Origin: Quillaja saponaria
Taxonomy: Eukaryota; Streptophyta; Magnoliopsida; Fabales; Quillajaceae
DNA length: 64,000 nucleotides
Direction: 5' to 3'
Assembly: GCA_029379385.1 (NCBI GenBank)
Contig: CM055613.1
Coordinates: 18,432,001 to 18,496,000 of the forward strand
Positions 31,065 through 43,660 of the stretch are shown here, one piece after another (positions within the stretch are counted from its first letter, which is position 1; each line of letters begins with the position of its first letter). Both the position numbers and the translations under genes were made by a program. The notes under the pieces were generated by a model. The model was given only the letters and a program-made list of their open reading frames with translations. It was not told the origin of the DNA and did not search any database.

Positions 31065-32526
31065 ACCCAAGTTTCTAAATTTTTCTTTTTCCTTTGAATT
31101 TATGGTTTATTTCTTAGTGAGAATTTCCTCATTAAGTGTTATTTATATTTTTCCAGGCACATTAGTTTTTAACTCTTACCAAGCTTGGACGTTTTAAGGA
31201 TAAGGATTTATGTTCTTTACACCTTGCTTCAATGCCAAGGAATCTTTTTGTCCTTATTCCCTTTTATATTTTAATATTGAAGGCAATGTTTATCTAAAGT
31301 TTAAGGGAAGGTTTTCTTAGTGTACTTGTTTTTTTTTTTTAGAGGTTGTTTAGTTAGCCAAGATGTTATTTGACTTTTATGATGAAATCCATCATCCTAT
31401 GATAATATGTTAGTTTTTCATGTGTTCTTGACATTCATGTCAAAATTTTCAAGTAGTAGCATAGTAGGATATGATTTCCAACACTTTAGGCACCTTGATC
31501 TTTTTCTTGGGATTGTGTTACCTATATAGAGACCTTTTATGTTTTAGGAAGTTCATATTTGGTTAGGAATCTTATAAATGTGTTTGATTCTCTCTTGAGA
31601 CAAAATCCTAGACAAAACTAAGTTAGGGACATGATTTAGGCCATCTTCGGATTGTTTTAGCCTTTTTAAGCTTACCTTGTGTTATTGTATATCCTTAGTT
31701 ACCCCTTTGAGCCTATATTGTATTTTCTTTGACACCTGCAAAATTTTTGCCTAATCATTTTGATTAAATTCTACTTTTTGAACCCTTACTCTTAGGCATG
31801 TTGGTTATTTTGGGAATATATTTAGCTATGCTAAGAAAAGGAGGAAAGGTTGGAAATGTTGAAAAAAAAAGAATACATATTTTTGTGCCTTTTGCTCACA
31901 GCTATATTTATAATAAAAAGAAATAAGTTTGGGGTTTGACAATAGTTGGACAAAAGAATAAGAAAATAAAAAGAAAAAGAAAAAAAAGAAAAATATGTAT
32001 GAAAGTGGTGAAAAGAAAAAGCCAAATATGAGGGGTTGGTGAGTTCCAAAAAAAAAAAAAGTTCTTCAAAGTTCTAGATTGATCTATGTACTTAAGGTAA
32101 CTTAAACTTAAAATTTCCTTTATCATACTGTTACCCTAGCTTATGTTACAAGCTTAATAAAGACCTATTGATCATTGATTTAGTGGAGTCTACATCAGTG
32201 GAGTGAGAGTTAAAAAGCACATTTATAGGTTTGAATGCTAAATGTGATTTTATTTAGACACAAACTTATCCAGATTGCATGCATTCCTTTGTTAAAATAT
32301 CATTCCATACACACTGGAAATCCATTTGAATTTGACACTTGCTTTTAAATTGACACATGAATTTGAGTGATACTTATGATTGACATTTAGTTAAGTTCAT
32401 GTGAAACTTTTGAGAGCATGTTGGGGATTTCATTATGTTAGTGTAATGCATCTTTGGCTATTAATGTTTGTTTAGTTTTTAGTTTTCTTTTGCTCAAGGA
32501 CTAGCAAAACTTGAAGTTTGGGGATG
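31065..32526 (+). mobile_element. Post-pol tail and polypurine tract of element D
   Basis: This continues element D after the solo LTR. Blocks at 31150-31290 (TTACCAAGCTTGGA, AAGGATAAGGATT, TTGAAGGCAATGTTTATC) mirror element B at 24300-24420. The tail ends CAAAACTTGAAGTTTGGGGA, the polypurine tract, at 32526. No coding sequence; minus-strand frames at 31831-32126 come from an A/G-rich tract. Confidence 0.7.
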
Positions 32527-35500
32527 TGATAACTTTTGGAAATAAACTTATTATACATCATTTTACTCATGTTATTTTAGCTATGTTCAAGAGTCTATTT
32601 GGTTTTTGTTTAGTTTTAGTTGAAATCCTAGTTAAAGTCCTTATTGTATTAGGATGTTGAGTCATAGTTGATTTAGGCTAGGATTTTTAGATGTTTAATG
32701 TGAGTCCTAATCAATAATAATTGTTTTTGTTTGTTTTAAAGGTTTAAAGCATAGAGAAACCCTTTTTGGAGTTAAATTACAAGGCAATTTAGATTTCTAC
32801 CCGTCGGGCACCGCAGCAATGAAAACCGGATGCCGTAGGCGTATAATGCCCAAAATAATGCTTGAAGAATATGCTAGTAGTAAGGGACATGATGCAGCAC
32901 CGAGTAGGTTAGCACCGTAGCGTTATGCTTGCTGCTATGTCTTTCGTTACGTCAAATTTCAGGTCGCCTTAGAGGCATCAGTGCCGTATAGTTAGCACTA
33001 CAATGCAAATTGGACTCAAATTGAGGGTTTTAAAGCTTATTTAAAGGGGAATGACTTGGGATTTCATAACACACAACTTAGCTAAGATTTTCTGAAGTAT
33101 TAGAGCTTATCAAGGGTGTAAGGAAGCAAGAAGAGTAAGGATCGTTGTGTTATAACCTGAAACTTTAACTTGAGTTTTAGAATGGTTGTATGAAAATTTT
33201 TTGTGACTGGGTGACTAAATTTTACTCAAAGTAAAAATTAACGTAATTGAAAATTTATAATATATATATATATAAATAATAATGCAAGAATTAAATTTCA
33301 TTATATAATTGGTTAACTTGGAGCTTAAAATTTATTAGGGCAATTTTTATTAAGGTGTATAACAAGTGTATAACAAGTGTACCAATAATTATATTTATAG
33401 ATCTAATAAGATTAATTATGCACCATGCATAATCTTTTAAGCTAGAAAGTAATTATATATCTATACATAGAATTGATATCCACAGCATATTTATAAGTTA
33501 GAAAGTATTTACAATATATATATATATATATATATAAAACAAGATTTAATATGTACCACATATTTAGCATATTGACCATAGACTTTTTATCTTTGGAATT
33601 CGTTTATTATTTCTTTTGTTTTATTCTCTTTTTCTAGCCTTTGCCAACCAACTTCACCATTTTTTTTACTCTACTTTGTGTTTTATTTCGGTCACTTTGA
33701 GGGAGAAATAAAGTCCTCCCTTTTTTTTGCTTAGTTCCTGAAATTTCTTGTTCCTTTTGTCACTCCCACCGTGAGTCCTTCTCTTCCTCCTTGATTTGTA
33801 TATGAATCGGATCTAACTTTGCTTTCCAAAATCCTCCTCTAAATTGCGTGACAACCCTTCCTTGTTGCAGCAGTCCCTCAACTCCACCGTTTGGGCAGTT
33901 CTATTTTACATGTTTCGGTTAAGAGTTCTTGCCCCTGTTTTGTAAATTTCAGTTTATCCTTCCTCCTTTATTTCCTTGCTGCCCTCTTGCTTTGCCTAGT
34001 TATATTTGGTGACCAAGCAGCACCCTTGGCAGCTACCACCGTGCTTTGTCTTAAGGGCAGTAGCTAAGAGGTTCAACCCATGTATATGCTTATTTTTCAG
34101 TGGTGAGTTCATCCTTCTTTAGGTGCTGCTGTTTGTGTGTGTGGGAAACGAAAATAAAGTAAGCAAAGCCTTGGCAGCAGCTCTATTGTGATTATTTCTT
34201 TTTCCTTCCTTTTAAATCCTTAAAGTAGTAGTCCTTGTTGGTGTTGTTTGCAGTCCTCCTTCAAGATATGACAACCAGCAGCTTCCCTTTTATTCTCCAA
34301 GCCAAGTCCTTGCCTTGAAAGCCAGCAGCTGCCATGTCTTTTAAACTTGGACGTGAGGTGAGATTTAATTTACTTGTTTTACTACATATATATTAATTCT
34401 ATTATACCTCTTATTTTACATAAAATTCTAAGTGTTAACTTGTCATTCAACTTAGGTAATGAAAGTTGAGAATCCTAGTATATAAAAGACTTAAGTAAGA
34501 AAGTTGTGAAGTGTGAATTAAGGTTTAGGAGCTCATTTGGTAGTTATATAATTATTAAATAGGGAATTTAGATTTGAATATGTCAATATAAGAATTTTAT
34601 ATTTTAAATCTTGAGAAATTCTAAATACAAAGTTGCTTTGGAATATGAGTAATGTTGATAGATTTATGTTGGAAGTGAGGAGTATGAGTAGAAGCATGAA
34701 AGTAATGAAATAAGGGTTGGTGGATGTATAGAGTGAAGAAGTGAAGGAAAGTGAGTAGTGGATGTGATCAAATGAGGGTTAGTTGGGAATAAAGTGTTGG
34801 TAAAATGAGAGTTAAGTAGTTTTGAAAGGGGTGCAGGGGGCAAATTTCGTTAGTAAGAAAAATTTGGTATTTCGAATGTCTTTGGGCCAGAATTAAATTA
34901 AGAGTTTAAAGATAAAATGTATCTTATGGTCTGAAAATTTTTTCTACAAAATTTCATAGCTTGGTTCCAAGTATGTTGTGAGTTAGAGATATTAGACTCC
35001 AGCTAGGTCATGCTGGATTTTTAGTGCCCTGTTTTTGGTTCATGTAAGAAATTGAGTGGGTTAACGATAGACTTTAGGAAAAGTTTCTAAACAATAAAGA
35101 TATTTATACTTGTCTATTAATAAACCCAACAAACAGAATCAGATTTCGTTTTTCTTAGAGAAAGTTATGTTCAATTAACTAAGATAAGGTCAAAATTGTC
35201 AAAATCTTGTCATTTGTAGAATTTGATGCAACTTCAAATAATAAAATCTATTAATATAAAAATCCAAAAATTATAAATGATGTACCATTATAAAGCTACA
35301 AGTGTCTATTATTTTATAAATTTTACGAAACTAGATTTGGAAATTCCTAGAGAAAGATATGACTGTTAAAGTGGACAGTGGTCCAAACCCCAAGTATTGA
35401 CAGTTTTAACATCTTTAACTTACTAAGTGTTTTCTATCTTTTCTAATGGTTTTTTCTACCTTATGCATTGTCAAGACATTTAAATGTCTCTTCATTATTA

Positions 35501-36937
35501 ACCATATCACATAAAGTCCAATTCATATTAATTGACATGTAACAGCTTGTTGGAAAACTTTCATAAAGAAACTTATACGAGTTGAGATATAAGCTTAATA
35601 ATTAAAAGATTATAAAAATAACATTTATGAACTAAGTATTATTTGAGAATATGAATTTCAGTTCCGAATTATAAGGTGGATCTGATGAGACGCGTGGACG
35701 CATATGTGAGTGACTAATGGAATCGGTTACGGGTGAGTGGTTAATTGCTGCCTTTAAGGGCTAGATTAGTATGTGTAATTATATGTTTATTTGAATATAC
35801 GTGATATAGGGAAAATGAGCAAGTAGAGTATTTCAGTAATTTATTTAAATTATGTTTGTTAGATATTAATTGCTTTGTTTAACATTGGTTGTGGTTGATA
35901 AGGGCTAACAAAGTGAGATTTTTATGTAAAATAATTTTTATCTTTGAAATTGAAAATCCAGGTGCACCTAGGATGTCCTGATTTAAAATCATAAGAAAAT
36001 TCTGATTCTGATAAATTTTTTAAAAAATTGAGTGCTCAGCCCCGATAGATGGATTGTGTATGAAGATCAATTTGTTGTGGGGATGCATAAATGCCCAGTA
36101 GGGAGTGATAATGTTGTGCGGGGCTGGGTCACTCATTGGCCCTTTGGTTGCTTTGCTTGATATTATTTCTCTGATTAATTTGTGATAGTGTGGATCATGT
36201 AAATTGTGACTTTATGATGATTACAATGTATACATGAAACATGAGTTACGATATGAGCAATGTTACTATGTATGTTATACATTTGTGTGGTGTGATGCCA
36301 GTGCCCTTGGGGTACGATTTTTCACTTACGAAGTCCATAAGACTCACCCCTCTCTTGTGAAAATTTTTTTAGTAACAAAAGTTTGATACATGGCATCACC
36401 GAGCTGGTGACTCAACAATTGAGTACAACAAGGTATTTGCAGGATCTCATACTTGCAGTCAAGGATGAAAGTTTGTAGTCACACTAGAATGGTAGAATGT
36501 CTAATTTTGTATGATGTAATAGTCTAGATATTTGTCCTCGTGTCGTTATGTGGAATTAGGAACACAGGTATTGTATTTTGTGGCATGTTATATAAATTTT
36601 CAATAAGTTGCTATTTGTTTCAGAAAAACAAACTTTTACAGTAGACTTTTATTCTTTAGTTAGGTCAAGAGTCATAATTGTTATTTTGTTTTGAATTCAG
36701 GGTTATGGAGGTTTGGTTATCCCTCCAGCTAGTCATGCCTCCGTTGGGGTGTGACACGTTGAAACTTGAAGACCGACAACCTTTATAGCTTTCTCAATTT
36801 CTATTCCTTCTTTACTTTTCTTGTATTTATTTGATGTTTATTATTGTTGAAACCATGTTTACACTAAGTAGGATGAAGTAGTTTCTTTTTGAGAATTGTA
36901 ACTAGAACTCAACATGTAGCTTGATATTGCATTGAGT
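32527..36937 (+). mobile_element. Athila-type LTR of element D, interrupted
   Basis: It starts TGATAACTTTTGGAAATAAAC at 32527 directly after the polypurine tract and continues to 33147. It is interrupted by the solo LTR 33148-36756 and resumes at 36757 (AAACTTGAAGACCGACAACC...). It breaks off near 36937, about half-way through, where an inverted LTR begins. Removing the insert and one copy of CGTTG restores alignment with the LTR of element C near 26940-27120. Confidence 0.8.
33148..36756 (+). mobile_element. Solo LTR (3609 bp) of the Tekay/Del-like family, target duplication CGTTG
   Basis: Starts TGTTATAACCTG and ends GGGGTGTGACA. CGTTG is duplicated at 33143-33147 and 36757-36761. It is the complete version of the LTR seen at 289-3505, 3506-5092 and 8886-9277, including GGTGCACCTAGGAT (about 35965), ATTGGCCCTTTGGTTGCTTTGC (about 36135) and GATCTCATACTTGCAG (about 36445). 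No internal region remains. Since its host LTR is otherwise contiguous, it inserted after element D. It holds (TA)n runs (about 33510-33535) and no open frame worth calling. Confidence 0.92.
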
Positions 36938-37677
36938 TATAGTTTCAATTCTCGGAAGGAAACTACTCTATGCTACGTAGTGTAAACATGATTTTAACAA
37001 TAATAAACATCAAAGAAATACAATAAAGTAAAGAAAGAGTAGAAATTGAGAAAGTTATAAAGGTTGTTGGTATTCAAGCTTCAACTATCCTTGCTCCTCT
37101 TGCTTCCTTGCACCCTTGACAAGCTCTAATACTCTAGAAAATCTTAGCTAACTTGTGTCTCTTGAGTTCTCAAGCTAATCCCCCTTTTATAGGCTTAAAA
37201 ACTGTCAATTTCACTTTAATTTGGACTAGGAATCATGCCAGCCCCGCATTGTAGCTTCCAGGCTCTATGGTTGCAACTGCACCTCAGCATGAAAAATTAA
37301 TGAAACTGGGCACCTTGGTATTGGCTTGGGCACCACGACGCCCATGTCATGGCATCATGGTGCCAACCTGGGCTAACTTTGGAACCAGTCTCATGGGTAA
37401 CATCTTTGTCTTGTGCATTTTTAGCCTCTAGTTTGGCCTCCAATGGTTTCCTTTCTTGTATTAGACCTTCAAAACACAAAGACTAAGTTAGTCTAATGTA
37501 TAACTCATATAAAACACCTAATCCTAGCCCAAATCAAGTAGGATTCATTATCCTAATACAATAAAGATTCAACTAAGAATTGACTAAACTAAGCAAAAAC
37601 TAACTAAAACTCTAGAACATAGCTAAAATAATGTGAGTAAAAGGATGCAAAATAACTTTTTTTTCCAAGAGTTATTA
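36938..37677 (-). mobile_element. Athila-type LTR fragment, inverted (element E)
   Basis: On the minus strand it starts TAATAACTCTTGG at 37677 and runs to 36938, covering the first half of the LTR. It meets the plus-strand LTR of element D at the same internal position, forming a palindrome-like junction. The frame 37297-37479 lies in the GC-richer LTR centre and is not a gene. Confidence 0.75.
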
Positions 37678-39888
37678 GTAGGCAAGGGGTCGGACCATGT
37701 TATATTTTGTGTTAATATTTCTTACTTTTCTCTTCTCTTCTACTTATATTTTGTTGTAACTATCGTTTATTATTTTTACTATAACTTATTGAAGATTAAA
37801 AGCGAACTCGTATAATTCCCAACAACCATCACACTTCGATTTGCTTGCCCAATTTCCAATATAGATTTCAATATTTACTTAGTCTATCCCATTTGTTTTT
37901 AAATTGACTATAGTCTAATATATGATTGCTGATCTCAGTGTATCTGGCACTTCTACTTGCCCAATCAAAAGCTTTGAATATCGAATGCTTTCCTTGTTTT
38001 TTTTCTTTCCTCTGTACAACAATCGGCGAAAGCCTTGAAATCTTGTGGTCTCTATATAATTTTACTATTTTGCTCCATTGTTTTTGACAAAAATAAAACA
38101 CTAAAAACTTTAAAAAGGTATGAAAATTTGAAGAAAATGAGTAATTTGAGAATGGTGTGAAAAATAGTAAGGGAATTGTGGTATTTATAGAGTTGGAAAT
38201 AAGAAGAAAAAAAACTCAAAATTTGACCGTTGAGAGCAGGACAAGAAGGGGATAAAAGGGAATGATGAAAGAAAAGAAAGGAAGAAAAAAGAGGTGGGTT
38301 TATGTCCTAGAACACGTGAGACACCGGCCGTAGCCTGTACCGCATCCTGGGACGCGTACCCAAATGGGTCCTTAAAGGATGAAATTTTAACCAAATTATT
38401 CATATTTAAATCTGAATTTGAGTTTTCGAATAATACATTATTTAATTTGATATTTGATAAAATAATTCGAATCAATATTAAAAATAAATATCATTTTTTT
38501 TAATTAAGAACTTAAATAAAAAAATATTATTTTTCACCTAATTACCCTTATAAATTCGAATTCAAGTATTAGAAATGCTTTTTTATTTTTTTTATTTTTA
38601 TAATTAAATTCAAATTTGAATTTGAAATTCACTTTAGATTAGAATAAATATTAGAAATCAAATTCAAATAGTGTCTTATTCAAAACTATTTGATTCGAAT
38701 TTTAACTCTAAGTTTAATAGTCTGCGAGAGGTTAAGAAAAACCAACAATGTACACTAGAAAACTACAAATATATTTCAATTTTTAAAATATTTTTTTGTT
38801 TATGATCGATATACATAGAGAGGTTATGAACACAAAACGCAACTCAAAATATAGTCAACCTATAATTATACTTAGTTCTTAATTCTAGTATTTACAATAA
38901 TAAATAAACATAATTACTTTAATTGGGGTGATTGATGATGTGTTAGGGATATTACATTTAATTTCGATCAATCAGAAACAATTATTTTTATTACTCTCCT
39001 TTAATTCTATTAATTATAGTAAATAAATAAACATGGTTATCTTATTTAGTGTTATTGTTGACGTGATTAGAAAATTACATTTAATTTAAATCCATCTGAA
39101 GCAAGTATCTTTAGCATACCACTGAATTAGGAGAATTCTTGAGAATTTTCTCTTGAACCTTCAATCTTGGAGTCAAGGAAAGGAGTGTTGGCTATTCTTG
39201 AATTCATCTTCAAGGTTGGTGGACCAAGGATTAAAGCTGCAAAGGTAATTAGCCTTATTCATAATTTCTTCCTAGTTTGCATGCTTAGGTTTTCTTTATG
39301 ATATCATGTAATAAAGTAGGTTTTTTTTTTCCCTGTTTAAATTCGTTCTTCTTCATCTCTGGAAATATTTTATCTTATAAAAACTTAAAAAGTCTTCTTT
39401 TAATCTTAATTAAATACAAATATTTTGGGAGATAACAACCTAGAACATATAACTTTGAGATATGGTATCTCTCTGGTTACTAATTTTTTTTGGAAAATAA
39501 AATAAAATATATAAATATATATATAAATAGGGATGAAAGCTTTCTTTATTATTTTGTCTTAGATCTGAACATCTTATCCTGTCCAAAATTATAATTTTTT
39601 ATTGATGACATCAAAAATACTCCAAGTGAGACCTGCTGTTGGCAATAAGGCCTATTGAAGGGCGTGGTTAAGCCCGTGTAAGGCAGTAAGTTCCAACTAC
39701 TATAGTTTGTTGAGCGTTTTATTGGCCAAATAAAGCTGTATGGTTTTACCAGGAACAAGTCTTAAGATCTAATCCAGTTTAGTAAACCAAGATCAACACT
39801 TATCCTTATACACCTACAGAACCTAAGGTTTTGATACTAAAGGGATTGGGTTAGTACATCTATTGCTTTTCTCCTCTATCTTTTAATC
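37678..39888. other. Noncoding A/T-rich stretch before the pararetrovirus
   Basis: No gene recognised. A short GC-rich patch at 38305-38375 (CACGTGAGACACCGG, GGGACGCGTACCC) stands out and may belong to an old LTR. The 350 bases before 39889 may be viral leader sequence, but I see no clear primer site. Confidence 0.45.
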
Positions 39889-39949
39889 ATGTTGAGATCT
39901 TTCTCTTGCTCTTCTTCTACTACTTCTCTTCCTGAGTCTTCTTTCAATC

Positions 39950-40766
39950 TAACAAAATTCTTAAAGAAAAAATCAATTTTGAAGAAATTTCTCAATCTGT
40001 AGACAATTGGAAAATTCCAAAAATTCCAAGCAATGGAATTCACAAACCTAATTCCATGTTCACTTTCAAAAGTGATCATACTATCAAAACTGTTGAACAT
40101 ATAATTCCAATTGACGCTGATTGTGAAGAAATTCCTTTACTTTTAGACAAATCTTTAAAAATTCATAAGCAAAAATATAATTATTTGCATGTTGGATGCG
40201 TCTAAATTGTAGCAAAATCTCTGACAAGAGAAAGACTTAATTTCTCTATTCTCTTATGTCTACGTGATTGTAGAATGACTAATTTTCATGAATTACTCTT
40301 AGGCACGATTGAAACTAGTCTCTGTAGTGGTCCAATCTATTTCAATTGTTTTTCAAACATGACAATCTCTTTGAAAAATAAAAAAAATTTAGATTCTTTA
40401 GTCTTAAATGTTAAACTTTCAAATTTTAATATCAAACCTGGATCTTTCTCAATAGTTGTAGTCTATCATATACAATATAAAACAATGATATCTGCTTTTA
40501 CTTCAAAATCTCTCCAACAAAGAAGAAATGGTGAAACAGTAATGTTTTTAAATGATCTTTCAAAAGCAAATGTTACTACTCCAAAATCAATCTCATGGGA
40601 AGAAGTTAATCTCCCTGAAAAATAGACTCTTGATAAGGCTATGCCTGTTCAGGATCAAAAACCCTCTTCTATTTCTGTGATTACTCAGTACCCTACAGGT
40701 AAAGTAGAAATATCTTTTAATAGAACTAATAGTCAAAGGAATTTTAGATCAACTTATCAAGACTGA
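39950..40766 (+). pseudogene. Pararetroviral movement protein remnant
   Basis: The main open piece is 40275-40625. It contains LLGTIETSLCSGPIYFNCF, the central signature of the caulimovirid 30K-type movement protein, which moves virus through plasmodesmata. The upstream part reads in the same frame from about 39950 but is cut by TAA at 40203-40205. The frame from the first ATG (39889) differs and ends at about 40000, so there is also a shift or a lost start. Downstream stops are TAG 40623-40625 and TGA 40764-40766. Confidence 0.85.
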
Positions 40767-40799
40767 ACAAGAAATTCTTGTTCATCTAGATACTCTTGT

Positions 40800-42570
40800 T
40801 CTTCCATTCCTTCAACAATTCATCTTCAAGGTTTAGAAAACACATCCAGGATTCCTAAAGCTTTATACACCAAAGAAGATGACAATCAATCTAAGAAACC
40901 TCATTCTCCTATTTTTTCATCTTTAAATGATAACTTGAAAATCAATACAATTCAAATTGTTTTCCAAATTGATAAGAATTCCATTAGAAAAGATTTTTAT
41001 CAAGAAAACCATAATCATGAAAGAACTTGGTTTTTTGAAAAGTTTACTAGTTGCAAAAGACAAAAATTCAAAATTTTTAGTGTAAATTTATGGAAACTCA
41101 TAAAATTCATATTTCGTTCTTAGAATGGTTTGAAGTTTATGCTAAGGAAAAGGGTATCAATTATCCTTTTTCCAAGTCCATAAATGTTAATACTCAAAAT
41201 ACAAAAAATTGGGTAACTTATAAGGATGAAATTATTAATTCAGCTTTTCCTCCTCATAAGGCCTTAAAAATTCATGCCCATAATCCTACTAGAAAAATGG
41301 TTTATGTACCGGCAAATCCTTTCAAAAATAAAAATTTAACTAAAACAGTTAATTCTAAAGACATACAATCTCTTTATAAACAATATAATTATACCAATTA
41401 TTATCTTCATGCTATTGGAGATCATCTCTCTGAATCCAAAACTAATTTTCAAAGTGAAAACCTTGTTTTTTCTCCTTACTAGATCTCCACAAAGATTAAA
41501 AAAGAATTACGTTCTAGTTCAAAATCTTATTCTCATGAATTTCTTGACAAAATCTCTAAACAAATTATTCGAATAAAGAAAAATATTTCCCCCGACACTC
41601 CTCAACAAACTAATTCAATTAATAACTTAAGCTATGCAGATTCTTTATCCGAAAAAAACTGATTATTCTGAGAAAATTTCTCGAAAAGAAATTAATCTAA
41701 TTTAAAACACTAACTAGCGAAAGCCACAAAAATTATATTATCCTAGGGCTTCTCTTCCTAACTTAGTCACAGAAGAAAAACTCAGATAACTAATAATTCT
41801 TTCAGTGCAAATAACATCTATGAATGGAATATAGATGATCAATCTAAATACAATATTCTTAATATGTTGCAACAAATGATCATGGTCAATACTGCCAATC
41901 AAATCTTTCACAACTGTTCCAATCAATCTATCCTTAACATTTTAATAGCTAGTTTTACTAGTCAACTAAAAGGTTAGTAGGATGAACACCTCACTGAAAA
42001 TGAACGAAACTAAATAAACTTAGCCATCAAAATTGATACTGAAGGAAATCATCTCCTTAACGAAGAAGGAAATCAAATTCAAGATTCCATAAATACTCTT
42101 ATTTATGCTATCACAAAATATTTTATCAGAAATTTGTCTATATGGGGTGATAAATCCGCTGAACTTCTTTCCAATCTTAAGTGTCATACCCTATCTGACT
42201 TTAGATGGTAATACATTCTTTACCATGATCTTCTCTAGGTTCGATAGTAATCAACCTTTTTGGAAAGAAAAATTTCTAGCTGGTCTTCCTCGTTCTTTAA
42301 GAGATAAAGTTAGAGAAAAAATACGAAATATTAATAATGAAATTATCCCATATGAACAATTGACTTATGGACAGCTTTGCAGCTATGTCCAGAAAGTTAC
42401 TTTAAAAATTTGCCAAGACGACAAAATACAAATACAATTAGCCAAAGAAAAATCCTTTAATCGTAAAGATTTAGGAAGTTTTTGCTCTCAATATGGTTTT
42501 GATTGTCCTCAAAGTTCATCTAAACCCAAGAAGAAACATTACTATAATCCTCCCAAAACTTAGGAAAAAT
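40800..42570 (+). pseudogene. Pararetroviral linker and coat protein remnant
   Basis: Pieces at 40935-41123 and 41090-41482 belong to one protein split by a frame shift near 41085 (NHERTWFFEKF in the first, EWFEVYAKEKGINYPF in the second). After a poorly conserved stretch with stops (41483-42104) the coat protein core is open at 42105-42563. It includes FWKEKFLAGLP, a PYEQLTYGQLCSYVQ block and a lysine-rich C-terminal part. The coat protein packages viral DNA; this one is not continuous. Confidence 0.8.
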
Positions 42571-42659
42571 CTTTCAAAAATAAAGTTGGCAAAAGAATTC
42601 ACAAACATAAAAATCACAAAAGGGCTCCTCAATATTTTCAAAATAAAGATAAACCACCT

Positions 42660-42715
42660 GTTGTCTGTTTTAAATGTAACAAACCAGGCTATATTGCAAA
42701 ATACTGCAAAATTAC
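42660..42715 (+). pseudogene. Coat-protein zinc finger with missing histidine
   Basis: The frame reads VCFKCNKPGYIAKYC. The retroviral-type finger is C-X2-C-X4-H-X4-C; here the His position is Tyr. It sits just after the coat protein, as expected, in a different frame from the 42105-42563 piece, so a shift lies between them. Confidence 0.75.
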
Positions 42716-43374
42716 AAAGAAAATTAGAGCTTTAAATATCAATGAAGGTCTTCTAGCTCAACTTGATTGTCTTCTAATTGAAGATTCATTTGATAGTGAA
42801 GCTCAAGCCTCTTCTGATATTGAAAAAATTAACCAAATCCAAAATGATGACAAAACTTCTTCAGATTTATCTCAAAAAACTCTTGAATGTAATGTCCTCA
42901 CTAGAGAACAAGATCTTCTCTTTGAAGTTATTATTAACCTTCCAAATGATGAAGAAAAGAAAAATTATTTCTACAAACTCAAAGAAACCCTGGAAACCCC
43001 AGAAAAATCAAGCAGACCTCCTTACAGTCTTTCAATTGTCACTAATTCTTTCAATTTAAAAGATGTTTTATCTAGATTTAATTATGAGAAGAAACTTGTA
43101 ACCCTTCAAGATCATTAACATGAAGTTTAAAAACTCAAAATTGAAGTCAAGTATCTCAAAAATCAACAAGAAGAAAATAATTTAGCAATCCAACTTCTTC
43201 AAAAAGAAAAGAAAAATCCGTCTTTTACAACTTCCTCATCAAAATATTATGAGTCTTCCTCTTCAGATGAAAACTTAGATATTTTTTATAATAATTTTCT
43301 CCATTTAATCACTTGGATTTCATATCAAAAATAGTATATCCTAATCAAACTTATCATTAGGAAAACTTTTGTCC

Positions 43375-43645
43375 TCGAAACAGTTGCTCTGTTTGATACA
43401 GGAACAGATTCAAGCTGTATCCTAGAAGGACAAGTTCAAACAAATTTTATGAAAAAACTTCTAAACGTTTAATTTTGGCTAATGGTTCTAAAATCATAAT
43501 TTATTACAAATGTTCTAATGTCATAATTGAAAACTCCCCTTTACAAATTTCAACAACATTTTTTCTTGCCAAGAATATCACAAATCTAGTCATCCTAGGT
43601 ATTGATTTTATTAGGCAATTAGATCCTTTTTGGGTTAACAAATGA
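43375..43645 (+). pseudogene. Pararetroviral aspartic protease remnant
   Basis: ALFDTGTDSSCI near 43385-43420 is the D-T-G active site of a retropepsin-type protease that cleaves the polyprotein. The flap and C-terminal part (VILGIDFIRQL near 43585-43620) are recognisable but lie in another frame. A stop separates them from the RT piece that begins at 43661. Confidence 0.8.
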
Positions 43646-43660
43646 ATTTTTAAAGAAGTT

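Noticed and set aside
39460..39485. TGGTATC word as a tRNA-Met primer site for the pararetrovirus
   Set aside because: Only seven bases match and the following bases (TCTCTGG) do not fit the primer.
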